NCBI GenBank assembly: GCA_963575745.1
Contig: CAUYUJ010014770.1
Location: forward strand, 220,598 to 284,597
Direction: 5' to 3'
Length of the DNA: 64,000 bases
Source: Prorocentrum cordatum
Lineage: Eukaryota; Sar; Dinophyceae; Prorocentrales; Prorocentraceae
Positions 45,174-55,085 of the stretch are shown here, piece by piece. Under the pieces are notes generated by a model that had not been told where the DNA came from, did no database searches, and saw nothing but the letters and a program-made list of their open reading frames with translations. Every line of letters begins with the position of its first letter. The first letter of the stretch is position 1. Position numbers and translations under genes: made by a program.

Positions 45174-46120
45174 TCAAGATATCGTAAGATGTCCAATAAT
45201 GGCTGCCTCTGCGTGCTGCCCACTTCCTTGATCGAGGCAATTTCTCTGTGCATCGTTTCTGGATGGGCTGGCGGGGATTCGCGAAGCGTCAGCAAATCCT
45301 CTCAAGCTACTCATTCTCCTCCCATGCCAGCCCCCATCTCGGGCTTCCTCATCGCCTCCGCCACTCCTTCGCCCCCCCCCCGGCCGCCCTGGCCTACGCG
45401 CTCGTTGCGCGGGGGCTTCGGGCTCGCGCGCGTGCCCAGAGAATCCAGACGGCCACGAATCCAAGCCGCGCGCCCCAGCGAGTGGTCGAGCAACGTCTTC
45501 GCGCGGGATCCCCACGAGGCCAGCGGCCCCAGCTTCTGCTCGAACTCCAGGCGCTCGTCGAGCAGTCGCTGGAGGCCCCGCTGGAACGCGCCCCTGCGAG
45601 TCGAGCCGCCGAGGGCGAACGCCACCGCGCGCGCGCGCCCCCGATCAGCTTGGACTCGTCCGCCAGGGCAACCAACAGCCTCGGGGGGGCGCGGGTTTAC
45701 TTCGACACCATGCTCACCTATCAATCCCACCTCTCTGACCTATCAGTCCTGCCCGGCTCAATGCCCGGGCCGATCCGACCCAGCTCCCGACGCCCCATCC
45801 GATCGGGCACCTGCTCGCAGGAAAACTCGGGCACCCCCAGGGGCAGCTCTCGACGAGGCGCAGCAGCTGAAAGGCATCCCGACGCGACGCCACCTCCAAG
45901 GACCTTCGCAAACGTAAGCCATTCCTGCCACCCCCCATTCTGCACCGGCTGCGCCGCCCGTGCATGGCGCGCGCGCGTGCGCGACGCGCCCGGGCAGCGG
46001 CGAGACTGGGACGTTCGGCGCGCCCGCAAGAATCTCGATGGTGAACAAACTCTTCCGCCTGTTCGGCTTGCAGTTGTCGGGGTTCTCCGACCATGTGACG
46101 AACTTCGTTCTGCTTGCCAT
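45174..46120 (-). pseudogene. Unrecognised coding-like segments
   Basis: On the minus strand, MASRTKFVTWSENPDNCKPN and LFTIEILAGAPNVPVSPLPG (46120-46000), QEWLTFAKVLGGGVASG (another frame, ~45930), and a helical stretch RRGAFQRGLQRLLDERLEFE then KLGPLASWGSRAKTLLDHSL (45630-45500) have ordinary protein composition, unlike their surroundings. They lie in at least two frames. No family is recognised, so this could be a decayed or intron-split gene. Confidence 0.3.
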
Positions 46121-46136
46121 CTCGATCGCCTGCGCG

Positions 46137-46372
46137 TGGTCATCGTCGTCGTCAGTCGTCGTCGTCTGTCTTCGTCGTCTCTCGTCGTCGTCGTCTCTCG
46201 TCGTCGTCGTCGTTGTCTCTCGTCGTCGTCGTCGTCGTCTCTCGTCGTCGTCGTCTGTCGTCGTCGTCGTCTGTCGTCGTCTGTCGTCGTCGTCTGTCGT
46301 CGTCGTCGTCTGTCGTCGTCATCGTCTGTCGTCGTCGTCTGTCGTCGTCAGTCGTTGTCTGTCGTCGCCGCC
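46137..46372. repeat. (CGTCGTCT)n microsatellite
   Basis: Imperfect GTCGTC with a regular TCTGTC/TCTCTC phase, about 235 bp. Confidence 0.92.
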
Positions 46373-47690
46373 GTCGGCGGATCCATCCGCGGTGGCCAGG
46401 GCACCCCCTGGCCCTCCCTCATCCTCCTCCTCCTCCGCCTCATCCTGCTCCTGTTCCTCCTCCTCCTCCTGCTCCTCCGCCCCCTCCCCCTGCCCCCCCC
46501 TCTCCTCCTCGTCGGCTCAGGCCCGGGCTCGCCTTCGTCATGGTCAGACTCGGATGGGCGTCCTCCAACGCCGGGTTGACGCGCGAAGCAGCGCCGCATT
46601 CCAGGAGGACGGGCCTGACGAGCACCTTCCCGCCGAAGACGGCCCCCTCGCGGTCCAGCGCGCGGGGGTCCGCAGCCAGGACTCCGCCCCCCACCCTCGC
46701 CCTCCTCCTGTTCCCCCCCCCACCCCCGCCCCGCTCGACGACGACGACGACGACGACGGCGACGAAGACGACGACTGCAAAAACGGCAGCGGCGGCGACG
46801 ACGACGACTTCCCAATCCCCCGCTGGGCAGCTTGCGCGAAGGCATCCATGGCGCCCGCGCCAGGCGCCTTTCTGCAGAAATGGCCCTCGTCGCGCATCTC
46901 CTGCAGTGGCCATGGCCGCCAGCGCCCGCCCTGCGTCGCAGAACCCGCGCGCCCTGACGTGCAGAGACCCCGCGATGCATGCGTCCGTCGCCGTCTCCAC
47001 CTCCACCGCCGCTGCGCCGTCGTCGTCGTCGTCGTCGCCGTTGTCGTCGTCGTCGTCGTCGCCGCCGCCGTCGTCGTCCTCGTCGTCTTTCGCGCCGCCG
47101 CCGCCGCCGCCGTCGCCGTCGTCGTCGTCGACGTCGTCGTCGTCGTCAGCGCCCTCGTCGTCGTCGTCGTCGCAGTCGCCGTCGTCGTCGCCGTTGCCGG
47201 GGGCCCCGGGCGCGGCGGAGCCGCGTGGGTGGCGCGCCAAGGGCTCCAGGACGCGCTGCATGGCGCCGAAAGCGAGGCGGACAGGGGCGCCTGAGAGGGC
47301 GGCGCGGGAGGGGCGTGGACGAGCGACGAGCGCGGGGGAAGACGCGCGATTGCAGATTTAGGAGCGGGGGGGGCGACGGGCAAGGATCGAGAAGAAGTGA
47401 GCAGCAAGCAGGAAGGGGGGGGGCGACGAGGAGCGAGGAGCGCGAGGTAGAGCGAGGTCGAGCGAGGCGAAGCGAGGAGAAACGAGCGCGAGGAGCGAGA
47501 CGGAAACATGCGGGGCGAGGCAGAGAGAGGCGGGGCGAGGCGGGCGACGCGGAGCGAGGCGGAGTGAAAAAGACAAAGGGAACGACTGCGCGGAGAAGCA
47601 GGAGGTGGGGGAGGAGGGGTGGAGAAGGGGGAGGTGGCAAAGGGGGGCGATAGGAAGCCCCCCCTTGCCGCGCCCCGCCCCCCTCTATTT
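46373..47690. repeat. CTCCTC and GAC/GTC microsatellites, GAGCGAGG repeats
   Basis: (CCTCCT)n at 46425-46500, (GAC)n at 46737-46810, (GTC)n at 47005-47185 and a GAGCGAGGCG-type repeat at 47400-47560. A minus-strand stretch at about 46690-46521 (VLAADPRALDREGAVFGG, KVLVRPVLLECGAASRVN) looks protein-like but is isolated. Confidence 0.6.
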
Positions 47691-49960
47691 CTGACCCCGC
47701 CCCTCAACCCTCATCGCTAATCCACCCTCGTCCGTCATCCCTTCTCTGCCCCATCCCTCATCCCCTCTCCCGCATCCGCTGCCGTCGCGATGGCGGCCGA
47801 TGAAAACGCAGGCGCCGCCGCCGGCTCGATCGGCGATCAGCCGGGCGACCGCGGACCCCATCGAGTCCTGGCGGGGGGGGGGGCTGGGGGGTCGGGGGGG
47901 CCCGACAGCATGGCGATGTTGTCGAGAAGGAAGAGAAAGCAAGGGCAGGATAAGGGAAATAGAATGAGAGCAAAACCGTGGGAAGATGGGGGTAAAGGGG
48001 GGCGGATGAGGGGGGGGGGGGGGGGGGGGGGGGGCAACTGATAGGGGGGTGCACTGGCGAGGGCGAGAATGAAGAAGGAGTAGGATAAGGATGGCGAAGA
48101 GGAGATGGAGAGGGGAAGAGCAGCGATGAGGAGGATGAGGACAGCGTAGAATGACGGGCAGACTAGAGAGGGGAGAGGGAGGGGAGAATGAGGTGGGACG
48201 AGGAACAAGTCGAGCAGAAGGGGGCTCAGAAACGAGGAGGAGCGAAAAGGAGTCAGGAGCGAGGGTGATATCCTGGTGGGGCTGGGCGGACGCGGGCGCC
48301 ATGTCTGTCTCCCTCGTAGCGTGGCTCAACGCGTTCCGGTTGGTCGAGCGCCCCTTCCGTCGCCCGCCGCGCCCGCCGATGTTGCGGCGCGTGAGCCTCT
48401 GCAGCGCCCGGGCGCCCCATGCCTGGGAAACCGCCCTGCTCGCCCTCCTCTTCCTCCTCCCCCCCCCCCCCCCTGCCTCCTCCTCGCCCTCCTCATCGTC
48501 CGCCTCCTCCTTCTCCAAGTCCTACAAGAACCCGGGCGTTCCTCCTCCTTCCCCTGCTCCTTCTCCTCTTGCCCCCCCCCCTCTTCTTCCTCCTCCTCCT
48601 CCTCCTGCTCCGTCGACTCCTCATCCTCCGCCGCCCCCCTCCCTTGCTGGCCCCCTCTCGGATCCCCCGTTGCCCCCGTCGCGGTCCCCGCCCGTCTTCC
48701 CAAGCGCCTCGCCGCCCCAATCGGGCCGTTTGGAGGCGCCCTTCAGCGCCGCCTCGTCGCCTCGGCGGAGCTGCCGCGCTTGGCCGCGAAGGCGTCGACG
48801 CCGCGCTTGCTGGCCGTGGGCCCGCGGCGGGGCGCAGGGAAACGGAGGGGCGCCGGGCGCTGGAAGGCGAGGGGGGGGGGAGGGGGAGGGGAGGAAGAGG
48901 ATGAGGAGGAGGAGGAGGGGCAGGAGGGGGGGGGGGGGGGCTGGGGGGGGAGGAGGAGGAGGAGGAGGAGCAGGCGGACAAACAGAAGCACGTAGGAGGG
49001 CGAGGAGGAGGAAGAGAAAATAAGGCGATGAGGAAGAGCAGCAGGGGCCTGGAGCGGGCTGCGCGGGCGAGTCGCAGCCGCGCCGTGGGGCGAGCGCCCG
49101 CGAAGGCGCCGGCGCGGCGCCGGCGCCGCGGCAAGCGCGGCGGGCCGCCGAGACCGCCGAGCCCCTCGACAGCCCACTGCGGCCGAGCCGCTGGGCGCGG
49201 CAGGCGGGCGCCGCGCGCGATTGCGCCGTCGGCGACGGCGCCGCGGGCGACGGCGCCGCCCGGAGGCGGCCTTCTCCCTCCGCGCAGGGGAAAAGGCAGA
49301 GAAGCCTCCTGAGGCCAAGTCCAAAATGGACATTGGGCCTAATGGCCCTCCGAAGGGGGGAAGGCGAGGGAGAAGGAAGATGAAAATAAAGAAGGGGGGG
49401 GGGGGGGGGGGCGCGGGGGGGGGGGAGGGGGGGGGGGACAAATGGAAGGGTGAGGGGGGGGGGGGGGGGGGAGGGGGGGGAAGGAGGAGGGAGGGGGCGC
49501 GGGCGCGCATACAACAAGAAGGAAGGATGGGGGGGGGGAAAAGGGGGGGGGGAGGAGGAGGGGGGGGGGGATGGGGGCAGGGGGGGGGAACGCGGCGGAA
49601 GGGAGGGAGGGGGGGGCGAGGTATCAAGGGTGGAACATCCGCCACCGTGCCCCCGAGGCACGCGTTGGAGTGCCCTGACAGCCCTTGTAGTCTTCTGTCC
49701 TCGGTCCTTGGGACTGAACAACTACATGGCCTACAGTGTACGTATGAACATATACATGAATGGCCATAGAAATATTTAAATGTATATGTGTATATATACG
49801 GAAGTGTCCGTGATATCGTTGCTGGACGTGTTCGTTCCCTGTATATGATATGCTGTGGTTATGACGCATGAGCGTTGTGTATGCTATTTGAAATTGCTGT
49901 ATACTTATATTTTATGTATTTGTATGTTTTGTCGGCGCCCTGGCCGAATTATGTTCCTCC
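47691..49960. repeat. G-tract-rich, GGA-rich DNA; no gene
   Basis: Poly-G runs at about 47873-47882, 48010-48033 (G>20), 48925-48945, 49396-49440 and 49453-49600, mixed with GGA. Also CCTCCT runs at 48440-48620 and a TA-rich region at 49760-49925. Glycine-, proline- or serine-only frames are compositional. The poly-G clusters have strong G-quadruplex potential on the plus strand. Confidence 0.8.
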
Positions 49961-49984
49961 GCCGATAGGAAAGCCCTTATTGTG

Positions 49985-50854
49985 AAAGTAGGGGAACCTC
50001 GAAGTACGCCCAGGCTTGCCCCAAGCTCTGCGCCCCCGACATGCGTCGCAGACGCCTTTAATCAGGTTGAGTCTGACGCTATCCAGACCAATCTTACTTA
50101 AGATGTATATCATCTTAGGCTATTCCCCATGGAACCAGCGCAAGTGTAGCTTCCGCAACTCGCGTGTTACCACGCTTGGGTCAAGGCTTCGTATATTTTG
50201 TAAACTGATTTGTACGTCGAACCGCGGCCAGTCTGGAAGTCGTGGTCGCGCAGCAGGGTTACCCGCTGGTGGCGGAGGAGGTGCTTGCCCACCTTGCTGT
50301 CGGCCACGTCTGACTCTAACCTGTAGCAGTCGGAGATGGCCATCCGAACTACCAGCTCCGCTCGAGGCAGGTTGCCCTGCAGCAGGTTCAGCAGCATGTC
50401 TGCCCGCGGTGATATCGTGACTGCTTGCGCCCGCAATGGGTCCAGCTCTAGAGCCGGGTCTTGGTGCTCTTAGCCGCGTAAATGGTGATGCGGCTGACGC
50501 TTCGGGTGGTGGTGCTGCTGGTTCAGCAGGGGCCCGTGGTGCAGGTCCTGCTGCCGGTTCGGCAGGAACCGGCGGTGCCTGCCCATGATTGTCGGGCAGC
50601 TTCCAAGGTTTGGCAAACTTGCATTTGCCAAGTGTTAGTACGTGTCCAGGCTTGTTATTGCCGTAGTTCCTGCAGCTCGGACATTCCCAATGGTAGTCGC
50701 CCATATCGCGCCACCTGCAATGCCTAGGAGTTCCGCCATGAGGGAGAACGCATGTCAACATTATCCGCGCATGCGGGACACCCGAGCCCCCCCGAGGGTG
50801 GTCTCGCGATCGAGCCATCGGGTTGCCGAGGGAGACTCGGGTCGTCCAAGTCAT
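49985..50854 (-). pseudogene. copia Cys cluster and integrase N-terminal zinc domain
   Basis: The frame begins in a Cys-rich stretch (PRHCRWRDMGDYHWECPSCR, HVLTLGKCKF), passes an Ala/Pro linker with two palindromes (AGQPA 50367, AGNPA 50253), then FDVQISLQNIRSLDPSVV and RELRKLHLRWFHGE. After an in-frame TAG (50120-50122) it continues PKMIYILSKIGLDSVRLNLI and KGVCDACRGRRAWGKPG. The H-L-R-W-F-H plus C-D-A-C pair is the HHCC zinc-binding domain of copia integrase. Homology disappears after about 49990 and an AT-rich stretch follows, so the element is truncated here. Confidence 0.78.
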
Positions 50855-50922
50855 ATCCCCTCAACGTTGGTAACTGACACGGTGGACGAATAAGGGTGAC
50901 CATGGAAGGGATCGCGGTTTAC

Positions 50923-52161
50923 CTAGAAGAGATCGTGTGCGATCTGAACAGGATCGACAAAGAGCGACTGCACCTTTGGAGTGAAATGTGCAGCCATGGA
51001 CAATTCTCTGTTACATACCGACGCAGTTGGATGATGGCCAGCACATCGCTTTCGTTCGAGAGGGGTAAGTAAAAGGCGGTGGTTGGCCGTGATCTCAGTC
51101 GGCTTTCGTATCAGTAGCCCATGGGATTCGCGTAAACCAGTAGTACATTGGTCCATATTCACCTTGCAAGTGCCCTTGCTTTTGCCCAATGTAGAGTCCA
51201 TGGTGGTACCTAATCCACCCATCTACCCACTGGTTGTTCTCGTAAATAGAATCGTCGAAGCTCGTTCTGGCGTGTAGCCCCCTTTCCACAGAAATTGATA
51301 TGCGGCAGATCCTATTAGTGGTGTGCATACCAAGTACCGTAAATAACCTGAGCGTTGAAATAGGAAGGTCGTCCTGTCGTTATGCAGCTTGGTTGTAATA
51401 TAACGATTTTTTTTTTTTTTTTAAAAAAAAAAAAAGAATATATAAAAAACGTCTAGATAATGCACCACTGCATCCTGGGCATCCTTGTTTCCAAGGTCAA
51501 CAAAGGAACGTTTGCCGAGGTTCCCCCCTGAGGACAAACCTCGGCTGAATGCTAGCTGCGAGATGCCTCCACTTCCTCCATGCAATTCCAGCATATCCAC
51601 CCTGTTGTGACGCCCATAGCACACGGTGGGGATTATGGGGAACACATATGCGTAGGATTCAGCAGGTAGCCCCGCAAGTAATGTGATGAAACTTTCCTCT
51701 TCATCATCGCTTTCCCTGTCGGAGTGGAGAGGTACGTCGGTGTAGTATGCACTACGTCCGAGTCCTTTCAGGTCGTCCCCGCAGTCGTCGTTGCCTGCTT
51801 CGACTGTCTTGGGTGTCTTGCGTGGTTTGATGCCCGCTCCTTTGTCTGCTTTCTGTTTTTCTTTTCGTTTGATTCGGGCATCGGTCGGTGGCGCTGTCTG
51901 TCGCTCAGTCTCAGGTGAACCGAGTGTAGGAAATTCGAGAATAGAGGGGAGCGCGCGGCCGCGCTCAATCGACGGGGGAGGGAGACGATCGCCAACGACG
52001 ATCACAGCTCGCCTTGGGCGTGGACGGGGGCTGCCGTGTCCGAGGAGAGCTGGTTCAGGCTGCTCCCAGTAAAGTCGGGTACGGATGTTGGCGACACCAT
52101 TCGCTAACGGCGCATTGTAGTTGTACCCGATAGGCTGGCCCTGGATCTTGATGTCTTGCAT
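50923..52161 (-). pseudogene. copia domain B, DNA cytosine methyltransferase-like
   Basis: 52161-51440 reads IQGQPIGYNYNAPLANGVAN, a basic linker, then VDMLELHGGSGGISQLAFSR with GGNLGKRSFVDL, which resembles motif I (SAM-binding, LELFxGxGG) of C5 DNA methyltransferases. A T16/A13 homopolymer at 51407-51435 breaks it. Downstream 51222-50923 reads CKVNMDQCTTGLRESHGLLI, RKPTEITANHRLLLTPLERK and RCAGHHPTASVCNREL, matching the C-terminal part of the same domain in related elements. The middle, where the catalytic Pro-Cys motif should be, is reduced to ~90 codons (including QFLWKGGYTPERASTILF) with no PC motif seen. Non-functional as it stands. DNMT capture by dinoflagellate copia elements has precedent in Symbiodinium. 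Confidence 0.45.
51407..51435. repeat. T16A13 homopolymer junction
   Basis: Sixteen T then thirteen A on the plus strand, inside the methyltransferase-like domain of the copia element. It destroys the frame (FYIFFFFF then stop). Confidence 0.95.
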
Positions 52162-52187
52162 GGTCGTGTTGTCGTCCAGGTTCGTTG

Positions 52188-53673
52188 TTACCCGTCTGAC
52201 AACATGGTCCCACTAAGGGCCATTCTTCGGGGACTGAACGTAAGTTCGAGCTCCTTTATCCACTCGATTGTGGAGACTAAGATGTACAGACCTTGTGTGT
52301 TTTCTGTGCGGCTTGTGTAAACCATATGATCAATCAGTCTTGCTGGCATGATAGCCAGCGTCTTGTTACGCCACTCGGCCGTCTGAGCCCCTTGCCCATA
52401 CCAGTCCAGGACATGCTCAGTAGGTCGTGCAGGTGTCCCTGCTGTTTTGCACGTGCACCGCCGCAAGTTAGTCGGGGTGCGCGTGCAGGTAGTTGCCACT
52501 TGCAGATATGATCCGCTAGGCAACGTATTTGAACGGTCGTACGCGAGGCCAAAGTGGCATAATCGCATACGCATGACCTGCAAGTCAAGATCTTCAATGG
52601 CGTATCGTATGGGACCTGGTTTCCAGAAATATCCTGGTGGTCCCACAATCACGATAGTCATGCGTAGAGCCCGAGCCTTGGTCATCAAGCTCTGGATGCG
52701 TTGATAGTGTGGCCCTGCCCGCTTGCCGGGCAATCGCACATGCCAACTGGCAGGTGCTGGCACCCATAACACTTGGTAGTCACCCGAGAGTAAAGCACCC
52801 AAATGCTGTGTACCAGTGGAAGTCATGACCTCTGTATGTGTACTACGGTCACACATGTAACCACGGGCTCGGAGTTCAGCGAAAGCTGTCTGTGCATCCT
52901 CAATAACAAATGCACGAGAATGACAATGATGCGAGAAGCACTCTTTTTCTGCAGCGGCCACGCAGCCGGGCCCACTGCTGCCCGTGGCAGCCGCGCAGCC
53001 GGGCTTGCCACTGCCCCTGGCGCGCACAGCCGGCGCCTGGGAAAGAATGCAGGTTTCCCCGCCCTCGATGACAGCACCTGAGTGTTAGGCCTGTCTGAGC
53101 AAGCGCGGGTGGCCGTGGCACGCGCCTGCCCCCGTCGCTCGTTCGGCGATGGGGGCGTCCAAATGCCTGTGCCATGCTGCGCTGCAGAGCCGCTGCTCGA
53201 AGTGAAAATGTCAAACTTCGCAGCGGCATCATCCCCTTCCGCTGGTGTCCCTGCCTGTGCATCGGGCGACGTCCACTCTGTGCCCTCCTCGTAAAGGGCC
53301 TGATCTACCTTCGCCTGCAAATTGTGCAAGGCGAAGTCCTTGTCGACCGAGGTAGGGTTTGTCCCGAAGCACGTATTCCTGCGATGCCAGGTCTTCAGGG
53401 CGTTCCTCACCAAAGACTGGATCGTGAAAGCGAACGTCTCCTCGTTGATGGAAGCGCTGATGCCCTTGGGATCCCGTGACATCATATATGTACGGGCGTC
53501 ACTCATGGCAGGTGTCCCCGCGGCTGGCTCTGGATCAGATGTTTCCTTGACGAGCAACGGATCATCCTCGCATTGAGGACTGGCCGTCGTAGTAAGCGAC
53601 ACCGACCCTTTATCTTCAGTCGCGGTCCAGTACTCGTCGACCTTAAGTGCCAAATGCCCAAAAGGATTTTTCA
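52188..53673 (-). pseudogene. copia domain A (methyltransferase-associated, RLCHFG type)
   Basis: After the protease, NPFGHLALKVDEYWTATEDK, RDPKGISASINEETFAFTIQ and KAKVDQALYEEG-like sequence (53677-53200) lead to a domain in another frame: AFAELRARGYMCDRSTHTEV, GDYQVLWVPAPASWHVRLPG, ALRMTIVIVGPPGYFWKPGP, QVMRMRLCHFGLAYDRSN, LPSGSYLQVATTCTRTPTNL, RRCTCK, EHVLDWYGQGAQTAEWRNKT. I recall this set (GPPGxFWK, MRLCHFG, SGSYLQVATT, EHxLDWYG) from dinoflagellate copia polyproteins that also carry DNA-methyltransferase-like sequence. The exact role is unknown. One palindrome (AGTPA, 52429) interrupts it between RRCTCK and EHVLDWYG. Confidence 0.5.
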
Positions 53674-54216
53674 TCAAATCAAGCGCTCTGGCACCTTTCG
53701 AAGTAGAAGCTTGTACATCTCAGAGCCAGGGATGATCATCTTCTCGCGCCCCTGCTCCAGGATCAGGATAGTCCTCATGCTAGACATACTCCTCAGACCC
53801 AGAATACCAGGGAGGTTCCCCCCTGAACCCTCAGTTAAATTAGCTGAGTAGGTATCGAGTCTCGGCGCAGCAGGTGCCCCCGCCGGATCTCCCCTTTCTA
53901 TGCGCGCAATCTTGCAGCGCAGGGATTTGTCGCATATCGCGGCGCCATGCCCCACTCCGGACGCGCAAGGCCTCTTCGTCAGGTTCAGTCTCCTGATGGC
54001 GTGTCCGCGGGAACGGAATACCCGTTCGAAGGTCTGTGCCGTCTTTAGACCAATAATGTCGAAATTGCTGCCAATATCCAGAAGAATTGTCAGCGTACCA
54101 TTCACCAGGGTTCCACTGTTTGCTGACAAAACCAATTCATGGCGTTCTCCAAATAGTCCTGGCACTTCAACCAATGTCGCACCGTGCATGCCCCTGCGGC
54201 GCCTCTGCTCCAACAC
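53674..54216 (-). CDS. copia aspartic protease (retropepsin-like)
   Basis: Retropepsin cuts the polyprotein. The frame reads HELVLSANSGTLVNGTLTIL, then the active-site strand LLDIGSNFDIIG (DIGS in place of the usual DT/SG), CASGVGHGAAICDKSLR, and NLPGILGLRSMSSMRTILIL, the ILG-L second signature typical of copia proteases, then GREKMIIPGSEMYKLLLRKV. It ends at TGA 53674-53676. The expected continuation DLMKNPFGHLALKVDEYW is in the next frame. No Met start, as expected for an internal polyprotein domain. The Ile in the active-site triplet is unusual and may reflect decay. Confidence 0.78.
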   Translation of the reverse strand: MLEQRRRRGMHGATLVEVPGLFGERHELVLSANSGTLVNGTLTILLDIGSNFDIIGLKTAQTFERVFRSRGHAIRRLNLTKRPCASGVGHGAAICDKSLRCKIARIERGDPAGAPAAPRLDTYSANLTEGSGGNLPGILGLRSMSSMRTILILEQGREKMIIPGSEMYKLLLRKVPERLI

Positions 54217-54248
54217 CCAGTCGTTTCGTGACAGAGATGTAAAGACGT

Positions 54249-54840
54249 TTATATATCCACTGGCGTCTTCTCCCGTAGTGGGGTTCTTTTCGAAGATCCA
54301 GGCCGCATGATATTCGTCATATGTATATGGGCGCGATGCAGATGTAGATTCTTGTCAGCGCGCATTCCCGTCTGACCATCTGCGTTTACCATTAACACAG
54401 TGTGCAGCAGGTCGCGTTCGGATATCGCACTGGTGCCGCTACGCGCGCTCACTGGGCTCTCTGTCCCACGCTGGTTGCGTGGACTTATGTCTCGCCCATA
54501 TGGCATGTAGGTATGTGGAGACTCAAGCCACTGAGCGCTCCAATCAGAGGCCCTCTCCATGCGCCTCAACCACGTGTCATTGACCGGCGCGGCAGGAGGT
54601 GCGGCTGCAGCAGGTGCTCCTGCATTGTTAGCGGTCTTTGCTATCAGTGGCATGGGCGCGTCCACAGCAGGTGCCCCTGCAGGCGTGGTGGCCTCCGTCG
54701 CTTGCCCCGCGTTGGCTGATGATGCAGGTTGCCCCGCTGGCGTCGTTGTCGGGGGTGCCGCATTGTTCATCGTCACCGCCGTGGCGCGGTTAAGCTCTTC
54801 GCGAAGGTCCCGAGTTCGTTCGCCCCTCGGAGTATATCTC
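54249..54840 (-). pseudogene. copia Ala/Pro-rich linker before protease
   Basis: From RTRDLREELNRATAVTMNN the frame passes through three 14-bp palindromes (AGQPA, AGAPA, AGAPA) in an Ala/Pro/Thr-rich stretch, then DTWLRRMERASDWSAQWLES, TYMPYGRDIS and LLHTVLMVNADGQTGMRADK, ending at 54249. It is probably a disordered connector. No catalytic motif. Confidence 0.55.
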
Positions 54841-54912
54841 CATGGCGATCCAGTGGATCCTGATCTCCAGCGAGGGCGTAGTGGAACTCAGCTGTGGTTA
54901 AGCCAATCCCCT

Positions 54913-55080
54913 GCACATGGCGCAGAGTGCCTCAGTTGCGGAACCTTCCATATTACCAGCCAACTGTCTATCCACATGAGCACGTGCAACTCGGCCCCAG
55001 CACTGCGCGTGAAATACGTGGCCACATGGATGCCTCCAGACTTTGTCGTGGTGCATGAAATGGTCCAAGCATATGGCACA
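54913..55080 (-). CDS. RING-H2 zinc finger within the copia element
   Basis: RING-H2 domains bind two zinc ions and usually recruit ubiquitin-conjugating enzymes. The frame reads KCAICLDHFMHHDKVWRHPC, GHVFHAQCWGRVARAHVD, then after ~17 residues EALCAMCRGLA. Spacing is C-x2-C-x14-C-x1-H-x2-H-x2-C-x25-C-x2-C, a complete C3H2C3 ligand set, with the typical R-H-P-C-G-H-V-F-H core and C-x-x-C-R end. It is led in by RIRPSATPPIISDGG in the same frame and ends at TAA 54898-54900. It lies between Gag and protease sequences, so it appears to be part of the polyprotein. A frame change is needed on both sides. Confidence 0.8.
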
Positions 55081-55085
55081 CTTGT

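Noticed and set aside
48151-49769. Several 180-370 codon frames (Pro/Ser or Gly/Arg)
   Set aside because: Driven by poly-G, GGA and CCT tracts; no frame contains a recognisable domain.
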